Shown here piece after piece: positions 1 to 9,128 of a stretch of 43,221 bases of DNA. This stretch comes from Algibacter amylolyticus (lineage in GTDB: Bacteria > Bacteroidota > Bacteroidia > Flavobacteriales > Flavobacteriaceae): NCBI RefSeq assembly GCF_014202225.1, contig NZ_JACHGE010000001.1, positions 1-43,221 on the forward strand. The letters are read 5' to 3'. Position numbers and translations under genes: made by a program. The notes below the pieces were generated by a model, which made no database searches, was not told the DNA's origin, and worked only from the letters and a program-made list of their open reading frames with translations. Every line of letters begins with the position of its first letter. Positions within the stretch are counted from its first letter, which is position 1.

Positions 1-2985
1 ATAATTAGTAAAAGTATCATCAAGTTTTATCCATAACATGGTAGTCATTTTTGATAAACCACTAAAATTAAAATCACTATCAACATAATCATCAACGCCA
101 TCAAAATCAATAGTCGAAGAACGTGGTGGATTGATATTAAATATATCTCGATAATCTAAATCGCCGCCCGCTACTAAATCGGCATCTGTATCTGGCAAAA
201 TAGATAAGTCTGATGGATTTTCAATATCTTCATTAACATCCAATGAGGCATCACTAATATTTGTGGTTTCGAACGCATCATCCAATCCATCTGAATCTGC
301 ATCATTTCCTGAAACAACATTTGCCATTCCATTTTCTTCTATATCTGGTGTACTGTCATTATCACTATCTAAATCTAAATAGTCTGGTGTACCATCGCCA
401 TCTGTATCTTCTAAACTAGTAAACCCTGTGCCATAAGCAGTATCAATTCCAGTTGCGCTATCCACGGTTCCTGTAGGTGGAACATAGCCAACGGTAGGTT
501 GTGCTTCGACATTATCTGGAATGCCATCGTTATCCGAATCTATATCTATAAAATCTGGCTTACTGTCATTATCTAAATCATTACTACAGTTTAAACCATA
601 ACTATTTGCATAAAGAAATGTTGGCCCATCAACTTTTTGAGAGACAACAACCGTATTATCTGTTAGCGAATTCCATGTAATTCTATTAAATTGAGGGTGT
701 GCAGCATCAATAATCAAATCTTCTAACGGTGAAGTTAGCGTACGTTTCCCTTGCATAGTAATTTTTCCTATTGGAGAAATAATGATTTTTAAGGATAGAA
801 ATAACGGGTTAGCGTTGTAATAATTTAATGACCAAACATTAGAGTTACCTGACTGTCCGTAAAGGGAATTATCTGAAGCAAATCGCACTAACGACTCACC
901 ACTTGCATAAGCACCAGGTGCAAATTGAAGTTCATCTGGCACTAATTTCGTGCCATTTATTTCCAAATTAAAACTATTATCTAATGATGTGATTTCAATA
1001 ACATATCCGCCTGTTGCAGCAGAAAAAGTGAAGGTATCCGTATTTCCGTTAGTTACTAAAAACGTGCTATATTCAACTTGACCACACTCTTCAAGATCTG
1101 GAATACCATCATTATCATTATCTAAATCGCATTCATCGCCAACACCATCACCATCTATATCATTAAAAGATGGGTTATTACTATTACAAGGACTACACTC
1201 GTTTGCTTGAACCAAAATATCTATACTACTTCCTAAACCTTGTCCGCCACTAGCTGTATTTGGTATACCATCTGCATCTTCTCCTCCTATTATTCTGCCA
1301 TTAGCATCTAAATTACTATATCCTATTTGGCTGTTTGAAGCATCGCCTTCTAAAGCATCTAGACACCCATCGTTATCACTATCATTATCTAAATGATCTG
1401 GAATACCATCACCATCGGTATCTTTATCTGCACACTCCAAAAACACACCTATAGAAAGTCCTTGCTTACCATTTGTTTCACTTTCAATAAAAATATCTAA
1501 AACAGTAGCATTTACACTTCTAAATAATGGTGCAGTAACTGATGTATTTATTCCATTTCCGGCCACCGTTCCTGTACCTAATCCAGTTAATGGATAATTT
1601 GTACCAGAACCATAATATTCTAAAAGTTCCCAGTTACCACCATTGGTAGTTAATTGATATTCTTCGTCATTTTCGGCAGCTGTACCTGCACTATTAACAT
1701 CGGTTGTTTCTGCATCGGCAACAACTAAATCTAACTTTTGACCTGTATCTGTTGTAATGGTTACAGTAAAACTTGCCGAAACCCCAGCCTGTACATCATT
1801 GTAAATAGACAGGTTACCCGCGGAGTTGCTAGCATCATAATGTTTCCATAATTCGGCGCCAGCCCAAGTTTGCATACTTCTAGCCAACATTAAACCAGCA
1901 TCGGCATTCGCATTAGAAAATGTTGCCGTAGCCATTGTACCGTCTGGTAATGTAAAGTTTTTAGTATCGCCATTTTGAATTCCATTATTTAAAATACCCG
2001 ACCAATCGAACCAATAAATATTATCTACATAAGTTGCAGAACCGTTTCCGTTTCCATCATTTAAATGCGAGCAATCCATTTCATCGGCATCTAAAATACC
2101 ATCATTATCATCATCTAAATCATCGCCATCGCTATAGCCATCAGAATCGCTATCGTCCAACGTAAGGATAAAAACTTTTCCATCTCCGTGATCACTTGTA
2201 GAACCTGTTAGTCTAACCTTAGTTATTATTGATCCATTAGGAGCAATATCATCTAAATAAAACAAAGCAATTCCAACGGTTGAACAGTTAGTATTTACAA
2301 CCCTGTCACTTAACCAATAATCCGACCCTGAAACAGGTGGTGTTATGGCACCCGATGTACCCAAATTACCAGGACTACCTGTACCGCCAAAACCCCATTG
2401 CGTTGTTGTTTCATGCACAAAAGTTTCGCCTAACGATTGTTCTGCTCCACTAGACGTAAGTTTACCAAACAACTCGATATGATAACAATTATTAGCATTC
2501 CGTTCTGTAATCGCCAAAATACTACTAGAACTAGATACTACACCTGCACTATAAGATAAGGTTTGACGTTGCGCCGTTGTTGTAGACGATTCGGCTGTAA
2601 AATTATCACAAACATTTGCGCCATTTCCTGTAGCCCAAAAAAAGTGATTTAAATTAAAATCTTGATATGCCGCTAAGGCTGAAGCATTCCATGTAGCGCT
2701 AGCACTAGTGGTTTCAACAACAGTTGCGTTTTTTTGTATTTTATTATAACTATGACCAGAAGATCCTAATTGAGTTAACTCATAACTGGTAGGTACGTTA
2801 TACGTATCATAAACCAAATTATTAATAACAATACTTTCTATAGTTGCGGGATCCGTAGGACTTGTTTGAGTATCTGCCCATCTAAAATCTACACCAGCTT
2901 GAATACTAGGCGCATTAGTTTGAGAGATTGCATTATTAAAAATAAGGCATAAAACTAAGACAAAAAAAAGTAGTTTTTTTTTCAT
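1..2985 (-). CDS. Large secreted protein with calcium-binding (TSP3-like) repeats and LamG start, 3' end outside window
   Basis: The frame is open from an ATG at 2985 to the left edge (995 codons), so the C-terminus is missing. A typical signal peptide (MKKKLLFFVLVLCLIFNNAISQ-like, about 22 residues) indicates export. The first ~270 residues and the stretches between repeats are Thr/Ser/Asn-rich and unassigned. Asp-rich clusters of the DxDxDGxxD type, as in thrombospondin type 3 repeats, occur near residues 275-305, 515-548, 602-632, 797-828 and 857-905; these normally bind calcium. Near residue 955 the sequence turns into FDGVDDYV...TMLWIKLD, typical of the start of a LamG/concanavalin-A-like domain. 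In Flavobacteriaceae such proteins usually end in a T9SS sorting domain, but that part lies outside the window. Surface adhesin or scaffold is an inference; the ligand is unknown. Confidence 0.85.
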   Translation of the reverse strand, partial: MKKKLLFFVLVLCLIFNNAISQTNAPSIQAGVDFRWADTQTSPTDPATIESIVINNLVYDTYNVPTSYELTQLGSSGHSYNKIQKNATVVETTSASATWNASALAAYQDFNLNHFFWATGNGANVCDNFTAESSTTTAQRQTLSYSAGVVSSSSSILAITERNANNCYHIELFGKLTSSGAEQSLGETFVHETTTQWGFGGTGSPGNLGTSGAITPPVSGSDYWLSDRVVNTNCSTVGIALFYLDDIAPNGSIITKVRLTGSTSDHGDGKVFILTLDDSDSDGYSDGDDLDDDNDGILDADEMDCSHLNDGNGNGSATYVDNIYWFDWSGILNNGIQNGDTKNFTLPDGTMATATFSNANADAGLMLARSMQTWAGAELWKHYDASNSAGNLSIYNDVQAGVSASFTVTITTDTGQKLDLVVADAETTDVNSAGTAAENDEEYQLTTNGGNWELLEYYGSGTNYPLTGLGTGTVAGNGINTSVTAPLFRSVNATVLDIFIESETNGKQGLSIGVFLECADKDTDGDGIPDHLDNDSDNDGCLDALEGDASNSQIGYSNLDANGRIIGGEDADGIPNTASGGQGLGSSIDILVQANECSPCNSNNPSFNDIDGDGVGDECDLDNDNDGIPDLEECGQVEYSTFLVTNGNTDTFTFSAATGGYVIEITSLDNSFNLEINGTKLVPDELQFAPGAYASGESLVRFASDNSLYGQSGNSNVWSLNYYNANPLFLSLKIIISPIGKITMQGKRTLTSPLEDLIIDAAHPQFNRITWNSLTDNTVVVSQKVDGPTFLYANSYGLNCSNDLDNDSKPDFIDIDSDNDGIPDNVEAQPTVGYVPPTGTVDSATGIDTAYGTGFTSLEDTDGDGTPDYLDLDSDNDSTPDIEENGMANVVSGNDADSDGLDDAFETTNISDASLDVNEDIENPSDLSILPDTDADLVAGGDLDYRDIFNINPPRSSTIDFDGVDDYVDSDFNFSGLSKMTTMLWIKLDDTFTNY

Positions 2986-3326
2986 TTTAATAGGTTTGGG
3001 GTTAGCTATATAAAATTTTAAACTCAATATCATACTTTAGTGCAAAATCGACAAAACAACTTTGAGAGTGCAACATTACATGATTAATATTGCCCTTTGT
3101 TGTTTAAATTTTACACATTAACAATGTTATGAAATTGATTCTTGAGGGAAGAACAATTCAACTTTACAAATCGCAAAACATTACGGTTCGAACAATTTAC
3201 AAAGCAAACCTAGGATATTTAATCGAAAAGAACTAAAAAAAGCCTCGCAAAAGCATTTAAAACTCCATTAAATGTATGTTTTTATCGATAAACGGTAATT
3301 TAACGTAATACAAACGCTTCTCTTTT
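2986..3326. other. Intergenic region without a gene (341 bp)
   Basis: I see no ORF or RNA gene here. The stretch lies between the start of the large surface-protein gene and the end of radA, both on the minus strand, so it should hold the radA operon terminator and the promoter of the surface-protein gene. I could not find a clean TAnnTTTG box or a strong GC hairpin. The only notable structure is a 12-bp perfect palindrome TTTATCGATAAA at 3281-3292. Confidence 0.5.
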
Positions 3327-4685
3327 TTAAACTACAAAACCTACCAAATCTTCAATTTTAGATATGAGTTGAATCTTAATTACAGTGTTTTTAAGTGATA
3401 TTTTGTTGTATTTTGATACAAAAATAGTTGAAAAACCAAGTTTTTCAGCTTCCAAAATACGTTGCTCCACGCGCTGTACTGGTCTAATTTCGCCTGATAA
3501 ACCAACCTCGGCAGCAAAGCAAAAATCTTTTTGAAGTGAGACATCTTCATTTGAAGATAAAATAGAAGCCACTACCGCTAAATCTATAGCAGGATCATCC
3601 ACAGTTATACCTCCTGTTATGTTTAAAAATACATCTTTAGCTCCTAAACGGAAACCAGCGCGTTTTTCTAAAACAGCTAATAACATATTAAGCCTTTTAG
3701 CATTAAAACCTGTTGCACTTCGTTGCGGCGTACCGTAAACTGCAGTACTTACAAGAGCTTGTACCTCTATCATAAGTGGGCGCATACCCTCTAAGGTAGC
3801 AGCTATAGCATTTCCAGAAAGCTCTTCGTCCTTTTTTGAGATTAAAATTTCCGACGGATTTGAAACCTCTCTTAAACCAGAACCTTGCATTTCATAAATC
3901 CCTAACTCGTTGGTAGACCCAAAACGATTTTTATGTGCCCTTAAAATTCTAAATACGTGGTTTCTATCGCCTTCAAACTGCAAAACAGTATCGACCATGT
4001 GTTCTAAAATTTTAGGGCCAGCAATATTACCATCTTTTGTTATGTGCCCAATTAATAAAACAGGGGTAGCGGTTTCTTTAGCGAACTTAATAAGCTCTGT
4101 AGTACATTCTTTAATCTGCGAAATACTACCTGCCGAAGACTCGATATAATCGCTATGTAAGGTCTGAATAGAATCGATAATTACAATATCCGGCTCTAAA
4201 GCTTCAATTTGCTTGAAGATATTTTGAGTTTTTGTTTCTGTTAAAATATAACAGTTACTATTATTGGGATTAATACGTTCTGCACGCATTTTTATTTGTT
4301 TCTGGCTTTCTTCACCTGAAACATATAAAGTCTTATATGGTAATTTTAATGACACCTGAAGCAAAAGTGTACTTTTACCTATTCCTGGTTCACCTCCCAA
4401 CAAGGTTAATGATCCAGGAACAATACCACCGCCTAAAACACGATTAAACTCGCCATCAAAAGTATCTAATCGGGCTTCCTTTGAAGAATCAATTTGATTA
4501 ATTAATAAAGGAACCGATGCTTTTTTTGCTGCAGTTGTGGACGTTTTCCAATCACTCTTTTCTGGTTTTTGAATAAGCTCCTCTACAATAGTATTCCATT
4601 CTTTACAGGCATTACATTGCCCTTGCCATTTAGCGTATTGTGTACCGCAATTTTGACAAAAAAAAGTTGTTTTTACCTTAGCCAT
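3327..4685 (-). CDS. radA: DNA repair protein RadA
   Basis: RadA is a RecA-related ATPase and DnaB-like helicase that helps branch migration and processing of recombination intermediates. The 452-residue protein has the expected order: an N-terminal C4 zinc finger (C10, C13, C24, C27), Walker A GGEPGIGKST at about 97-106, Walker B VIIDS at 168-172, the RadA-specific KNRFG motif at 252-256, and a C-terminal Lon-protease-like domain that is expected to be non-proteolytic. Length is normal for the family. It is the last gene of a five-gene minus-strand operon; its ATG overlaps the TAA of the upstream gene by one base (TAATG), which suggests translational coupling. Confidence 0.97.
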   Translation of the reverse strand: MAKVKTTFFCQNCGTQYAKWQGQCNACKEWNTIVEELIQKPEKSDWKTSTTAAKKASVPLLINQIDSSKEARLDTFDGEFNRVLGGGIVPGSLTLLGGEPGIGKSTLLLQVSLKLPYKTLYVSGEESQKQIKMRAERINPNNSNCYILTETKTQNIFKQIEALEPDIVIIDSIQTLHSDYIESSAGSISQIKECTTELIKFAKETATPVLLIGHITKDGNIAGPKILEHMVDTVLQFEGDRNHVFRILRAHKNRFGSTNELGIYEMQGSGLREVSNPSEILISKKDEELSGNAIAATLEGMRPLMIEVQALVSTAVYGTPQRSATGFNAKRLNMLLAVLEKRAGFRLGAKDVFLNITGGITVDDPAIDLAVVASILSSNEDVSLQKDFCFAAEVGLSGEIRPVQRVEQRILEAEKLGFSTIFVSKYNKISLKNTVIKIQLISKIEDLVGFVV

Positions 4686-5836
4686 TAATACCCAAAATCT
4701 TCTTTTATTAAATCTGCTTTTTCTAGCATTAAATCTTTTGTAAGTCCAGCAATTTCTTCTAACGTATATGCTGACTGATAGGTACGCATAGCCTTTTTAG
4801 GCTCGCCTGTTTCTTCGTAAAAACGCGCAATATAATAAGTACCTAACAAAGTCTCAGGATATGCTTTTCTTGCCATTTTACCTAAATCCTCATAATACTC
4901 ATATAATTCGTTTTTTTCAATGGCTGCAGAAATAGCTTTAAAATCGTTTAATAAAATCTTCTTATCTATACCAAACAAATCAGAAATAGACTGATATTTT
5001 TCTTGCAGATATACCACTGGCGAAATCTCTAATTCAAGGATAACATCTTTATACTCCTTTTTGGAAATAGGCTGAAATACTTTAAAAATACCCTCAATAG
5101 CACTTGGTATGGCATGGGTTGGCACAGAATAATGCGAAGGCCCATCAAAACTATCAAACCTAAAAACTACATTATCATTTTCAATAGCTGAAAGATCTGA
5201 ATTTAAGGCTGCTGTCATGTCTTTTACAGAACTAGCATCGTTATTTGTATTTGCCAAATAGTAAAACGTTTTAGATTGTGTTTTCCCTAGGGCTTCTGGA
5301 AGATATTCTATCATTTGTGGCGCTAAATTTGGACTTATAGAAATATAAGCTTTAAATAAAGGCTGTGGCTTTAATAAGTAATAGTTAATAAAATTAGCCG
5401 TTTCTCCATGACCAACAGCCACCCTAAAATTACCTACTCTATATTTTTTTTCTAAATGAGCCATTAATTCCATGCCTATAAACTCGAAAAAAGCTGCTCC
5501 AGTTTCAATAGGTAATGAGTTTTGTTCAGAATACATACAATCATCAAATCGTTTTTCCATTTGATTAACACCAACAACTATAGCTTCTGGCATATCTTCC
5601 CAATAGGTAAAATAATCTACATTCCCTGCTACGGCTTCAAACATATAATCGCCATCTAATACAACAAATATTGGGTATGTTTTTTTGGTATCTGAATTAT
5701 AACCTCTAGGTAATTGTACCTTAATTTGGCGCTCTTCGCCTAGTTTTAAAGAATTGATAATTTCGTATTTAACTTGTGCATCTAATAGATTACAAGCTAC
5801 AAACAATAACAAAAAGAAAGTAATAGTCTTTTTCAT
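4685..5836 (-). CDS. Secreted esterase-fold (IroE/Esterase D-like) protein with altered nucleophile
   Basis: I chose the ATG at 5836 (383 aa) rather than the longer frame from 5899, because MKKTITFFLLLFVACNLLDAQ is a good signal peptide. The mature part follows the PF00756-type esterase fold: an LDGDYMF motif at about 60-67, the nucleophile elbow at 142-146, then an ISPNLAP segment, and SHYSVP near the expected catalytic histidine. At the elbow the usual GHSxGG reads GHGETA, so the catalytic serine is glycine. The C-terminal ~100 residues are helical and TPR-like. It sits between a YbhN-like membrane protein and radA and overlaps radA by one base. It is either a catalytically dead binding protein or uses another residue; the substrate is unknown. 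Confidence 0.8.
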   Translation of the reverse strand: MKKTITFFLLLFVACNLLDAQVKYEIINSLKLGEERQIKVQLPRGYNSDTKKTYPIFVVLDGDYMFEAVAGNVDYFTYWEDMPEAIVVGVNQMEKRFDDCMYSEQNSLPIETGAAFFEFIGMELMAHLEKKYRVGNFRVAVGHGETANFINYYLLKPQPLFKAYISISPNLAPQMIEYLPEALGKTQSKTFYYLANTNNDASSVKDMTAALNSDLSAIENDNVVFRFDSFDGPSHYSVPTHAIPSAIEGIFKVFQPISKKEYKDVILELEISPVVYLQEKYQSISDLFGIDKKILLNDFKAISAAIEKNELYEYYEDLGKMARKAYPETLLGTYYIARFYEETGEPKKAMRTYQSAYTLEEIAGLTKDLMLEKADLIKEDFGY

Positions 5837-5902
5837 TTTAAAAAGATTTGAGATTTTATAATGGCAAGGTAAGAAATTATAAAGAGAGAATAAAAGCAAA
5901 GC

Positions 5903-6874
5903 CTAAGCCTTGCTTGAGTTTTTATTTCGATTAAAAATAGGTAAATAAATAAGTGATAAGCCTCCACAAATAATAATTAACACCGTTTGAGCCGACCAAA
6001 TTATCCAACCAAAAGCACGACTAGGATCTTCTGGAATAAAAAACAAAGAGGTAAACACCAATACAATAGCTTCTGGATAAGAGCCTATACCGCCATTTGT
6101 AGCCGCAATACTAAAACTAGCCGCTATAAAACCAATTAAAACGGCAGCAAATGGAATATTACTCATTTCCTGTAACGAAAAGGTAGTTACATAAAACATA
6201 AGCACATACATGGTCCAGATAAATAGCGTATGAAAAATAAAGGCCCATTTTTTCTTCATTTTAAATATACTTAAAACACCTTCCACCAATCCACTAACAA
6301 AGCCTTTAATTTTTATGGCAATCTTGGAACTACTAGTATTTATAAACCTTAAAAACAAAAGACCTAAAACCAAAAGGATAGCAAATGAAATCGCTATTTT
6401 GGTAGGATTAAATTTTTCTACCAAAAACCCATAAATAAAATCGAACTGAAGAAAAAGTGTTACCGCAATTATGCCAAGCATTACAATTAAATCGGCAATA
6501 CGTTCGGCAACAATAGTTCCGAAACCTTTTTCAAAAGGAACACCTTCATAGTTTGTAAGTATTGATGCTCTTGCAACTTCACCAGCTCTAGGAATAGTAT
6601 AATTTATTAAATACGTTGCAAAAACAGCCATTATACTGTTACCCAACTTTATTTTATAACCCATAGGTTCGAGCTGAAACTGCCAACGATAAGCTCTTGA
6701 CAAGTGACTAAGTAACCCAAAAAACATACCCAACACTATATAGGTGTAATCTGCTTTTTTAAAGTACTTTATAAGCTCGCTTATTGAAATTTGAGACAGA
6801 GAATACCAAACTAAAAAAACTCCCAATAACAATGGGAGCGTGATTTTTAATATGTTCTTTATGTTTGTATTCAA
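5903..6874 (-). CDS. YbhN/LPG-synthase-TM (UPF0104) family membrane protein
   Basis: The 323-residue protein has about eight hydrophobic segments and resembles the flippase-like transmembrane domain of lysylphosphatidylglycerol synthases (PF03706). Seen: an arginine-rich loop SRAYRWQFQLEPMGYK, TIPRAGEVARA around residue 93, and NGGIGSYPEA around 260, which are typical landmarks of this family. It lacks the aminoacyl-transferase half, so it probably moves or handles a lipid rather than synthesising one. The only in-frame start after the preceding TAG is TTG at 6874, three bases after the panD stop. It is in the panC-panD-radA operon; a functional link to pantothenate synthesis is not evident. 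Confidence 0.85.
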   Translation of the reverse strand: MNTNIKNILKITLPLLLGVFLVWYSLSQISISELIKYFKKADYTYIVLGMFFGLLSHLSRAYRWQFQLEPMGYKIKLGNSIMAVFATYLINYTIPRAGEVARASILTNYEGVPFEKGFGTIVAERIADLIVMLGIIAVTLFLQFDFIYGFLVEKFNPTKIAISFAILLVLGLLFLRFINTSSSKIAIKIKGFVSGLVEGVLSIFKMKKKWAFIFHTLFIWTMYVLMFYVTTFSLQEMSNIPFAAVLIGFIAASFSIAATNGGIGSYPEAIVLVFTSLFFIPEDPSRAFGWIIWSAQTVLIIICGGLSLIYLPIFNRNKNSSKA

Positions 6875-6877
6875 TGC

Positions 6878-7228
6878 CTATTTTAAAAGATTTGTAGCCT
6901 CATCTGGAAATACTAAAGACGGTTTAAATACTTTAGCTTCTTCAATATCCATAAAAGCATAGGTGATAAGAATTAATGTATCTCCAACCGCAACTTTTCT
7001 AGCTGCCGCACCATTTAAAGTTATTTCGCCACTATTTCTAGGTCCAGGAATACAATAGGTTTCTAAACGTTCGCCATTGTCGTTATTAACAATCTGTACT
7101 TTTTCGCCTTGAATAATATTGGCAGCATCCATTAAGTCTTCATCAATGGTGATACTTCCTATATAATTAAGTTCTGCACCTGTGCATTTAACTCTATGAA
7201 TCTTAGATTTTACTACTTGAATTTGCAT
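6878..7228 (-). CDS. panD: Aspartate 1-decarboxylase proenzyme
   Basis: PanD makes beta-alanine from L-aspartate in the cytoplasm, for pantothenate and coenzyme A. The 116-residue protein has the self-cleavage site G24-S25 in [15 protein letters not shown], where Ser25 becomes the pyruvoyl cofactor, and the downstream catalytic-region motifs expected for the family ([27 protein letters not shown]). Length is normal. It follows panC by 13 bp and is followed after 3 bp by the flippase-like gene, so panC and panD are almost certainly cotranscribed. Confidence 0.97.
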   Translation of the reverse strand: MQIQVVKSKIHRVKCTGAELNYIGSITIDEDLMDAANIIQGEKVQIVNNDNGERLETYCIPGPRNSGEITLNGAAARKVAVGDTLILITYAFMDIEEAKVFKPSLVFPDEATNLLK

Positions 7229-7241
7229 GTTACAAAGGTAA

Positions 7242-8093
7242 TTAATTTAAAGCGATATTATCTATAAGTCTAATATCGTTAGCATACACAGCAATAAACG
7301 CTCTGTACTTTTTAGTTTTAGATTTTCGTTTTAATGGTTTTAAGGTTTCAATGTCCGATATTAAAAAATACTCTAATTCAAGAATATCGTGTTTATTAAA
7401 CTGAGCATTAACCCATTCCGTAACTTTAGTAGCACTTTTTGTGCCAAATTTTTCTTTGGCAGCTTTTAACGTTTTATAAATAAAAGGCGCAGCCTCTTTA
7501 TATTTCGGACTTAGCCTTGTATTACGCGAGCTCATTGCTAGTCCATTAGATTCTCTATGAATTTCACAACCTACAATTTGCACAGGTATATTGTACTTTT
7601 CCACTAATTTTTTAATGATAGCTAATTGCTGAAAATCCTTCTCTCCAAAATAAGCCTTATGTGGTTTTACAATATCGAAAAAGCGTTTAACAATAGTTCC
7701 TACACCATCAAAATGACCATGCCTAAATTTACCTTCCATTTCAAACTCCAGGCCATCAAAATCGAAATTTTGCGACACCGTATTCCCACCGTACATATCC
7801 TCTACCGTAGGCGCATAAACCACAATTTTAGTTGAACTAACAGTGTTTAGCAAAGCTACATCATTCTCTAAAGTTCTGGGGTATTTTAGCAAATCGTCTT
7901 TATTATCAAACTGTGTAGGATTCACAAAAATGCTTACCACAACCCTATCGTTATCAACTAAAGCTTTTTTAACTAACTGCAAATGCCCTTCATGCAATGC
8001 ACCCATAGTAGGCACCATACCAACGGTTAGCTTTTTAGCCTTAAAACCATCAATAGCCAATGTAATTTGTTGTTTATCTGAGTAAATTTCCAC
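7242..8093 (-). CDS. panC: Pantothenate synthetase
   Basis: PanC condenses pantoate and beta-alanine using ATP. The 283-residue protein has the nucleotide-binding [10 protein letters not shown] motif (HxGH at about 34-37), the [14 protein letters not shown] region that contacts pantoate, YFGEKDFQQ, and the MSSRNTRLS segment equivalent to the KMSKS loop. The start is a GTG at 8093: an in-frame TAA lies just upstream and the next Met is too far inside. It is the first gene of the minus-strand operon panC-panD-flippase-esterase-radA. A TAAGTTTG box on the minus strand at 8118-8125 is a good -10 candidate, 24 bases before the start. Confidence 0.97.
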   Translation of the reverse strand: MEIYSDKQQITLAIDGFKAKKLTVGMVPTMGALHEGHLQLVKKALVDNDRVVVSIFVNPTQFDNKDDLLKYPRTLENDVALLNTVSSTKIVVYAPTVEDMYGGNTVSQNFDFDGLEFEMEGKFRHGHFDGVGTIVKRFFDIVKPHKAYFGEKDFQQLAIIKKLVEKYNIPVQIVGCEIHRESNGLAMSSRNTRLSPKYKEAAPFIYKTLKAAKEKFGTKSATKVTEWVNAQFNKHDILELEYFLISDIETLKPLKRKSKTKKYRAFIAVYANDIRLIDNIALN

Positions 8094-8117
8094 TATTTAA
8101 TAAAAAATTAACGGGTG

Positions 8118-8125
8118 CAAACTTA
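8118..8125 (-). promoter_or_regulatory. Candidate -10 box for the panC operon
   Basis: On the minus strand this reads TAAGTTTG, matching the Bacteroidota -10 consensus TAnnTTTG. It lies 24 bases upstream of the panC GTG. I did not find a well-spaced TTG -33 element. Confidence 0.45.
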
Positions 8126-8156
8126 AGATTTTACAACCAATTAGCATAAAATTTTG

Positions 8157-8164
8157 TACTTTTG
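8157..8164 (+). promoter_or_regulatory. Candidate -10 box for the GT5-like gene
   Basis: TACTTTTG matches TAnnTTTG. It lies about 127 bases before the ATG at 8292, so the transcript would carry a leader of about 120 nt. It is divergent from and 31 bases away from the panC box, giving a compact divergent promoter. Confidence 0.45.
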
Positions 8165-8291
8165 CGTGTTTTTTATTTTGAAATCTCAAAAGAAGAACCA
8201 CTTTACAGCAGGCTTTTTAAAGTTCTCATTTCAAAAAAAGAAAACAACAATTGCTATTATAGAGCTATTTTAAGTCAACAAAAACAAACAT

Positions 8292-9110
8292 ATGAAAGAT
8301 AAGAGGATATTATATGTATCATCTGAAGTAGTACCGTATTTACCAGAAACCGAGATTTCTTCAGCTTCTTTTGAAGCACCACGATTGGTAAATCAACAAG
8401 GCGGTCAAATAAGAATTTTCATGCCTCGATACGGTAACATTAATGAGAGAAGACATCAATTACACGAAGTTATCCGATTATCAGGTATAAATTTAGTGAT
8501 TAATGATTTAGATATGCCTCTTATTATTAAAGTGGCTTCTATACCTAAAGAGCGTATTCAGGTTTATTTTATTGACAATGATGAGTATTTTAAAAGAAAA
8601 GCAACATTAACAGATGAAGATGGTAAGCTGTTTTCTGACAACGATGAGCGTGCTATTTTCTTTGCTAAAGGCGTTATTGAAACTGTTAAAAAATTAAATT
8701 GGGCGCCAGATATTATTCACGTTCATGGTTGGTTAGCATCTTTATTACCACTTTACTTAAAACAATACTACAAAGACGAGCCATTATTTAACGAAAGTAA
8801 AATAGTTACCTCTATTTACAATCAAAGCTTTGAAGGCACGTTAAATACAGATATGGTTAACAAAATTAAGTTTGATAATATTGAAGAGGATGCTATTAAA
8901 ACTTTAGTAGAACCATCATACAATAGCTTAATGAAAGTAGCTATTGATTATTCTGATGCTTTAATTGTAGGGTCTGAAAACATTCCTGAAGAATTAGATA
9001 CTTATTTAAAAGCCGCAGACAAACCTATTTTAGAATATAAAAGTAAAGATGAATTTGGTGAAGCTTATACCACGTTTTTTAACGAAACTGTTTTAGGTAA
9101 TTCCAATTAA
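8292..9110 (+). CDS. Half-size glycogen/starch-synthase-like (GT5 N-domain) protein
   Basis: The 272-residue protein aligns with the N-terminal Rossmann domain of GT5 glycogen synthases: KRILYVSSEVVPYLPE at the start, QGGQIRIFMPRYGNI near 36-50, and DIIHVHGWLASLLPLYL near 140-155. Two hallmarks are missing. The ADP-glucose-binding KTGG motif is PETE (residues 18-21), and the whole second GT1-type domain (about 200 residues) is absent. The next gene starts 18 bases after its stop, and no GT1 remnant is visible there, so this is not a recent frameshift. I recall similar short proteins beside panC in other Flavobacteriaceae. Glycogen synthase activity is unlikely; its role is unknown. Confidence 0.8.
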   Translation: MKDKRILYVSSEVVPYLPETEISSASFEAPRLVNQQGGQIRIFMPRYGNINERRHQLHEVIRLSGINLVINDLDMPLIIKVASIPKERIQVYFIDNDEYFKRKATLTDEDGKLFSDNDERAIFFAKGVIETVKKLNWAPDIIHVHGWLASLLPLYLKQYYKDEPLFNESKIVTSIYNQSFEGTLNTDMVNKIKFDNIEEDAIKTLVEPSYNSLMKVAIDYSDALIVGSENIPEELDTYLKAADKPILEYKSKDEFGEAYTTFFNETVLGNSN

Positions 9111-9128
9111 TTCATTAAGTATTACTAT

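Noticed and set aside
8292-9128. Possible frameshifted or truncated full-length glycogen synthase
   Set aside because: The next gene starts 18 bp downstream with a lipoprotein signal, and no remnant of the GT1 domain is visible in any frame.
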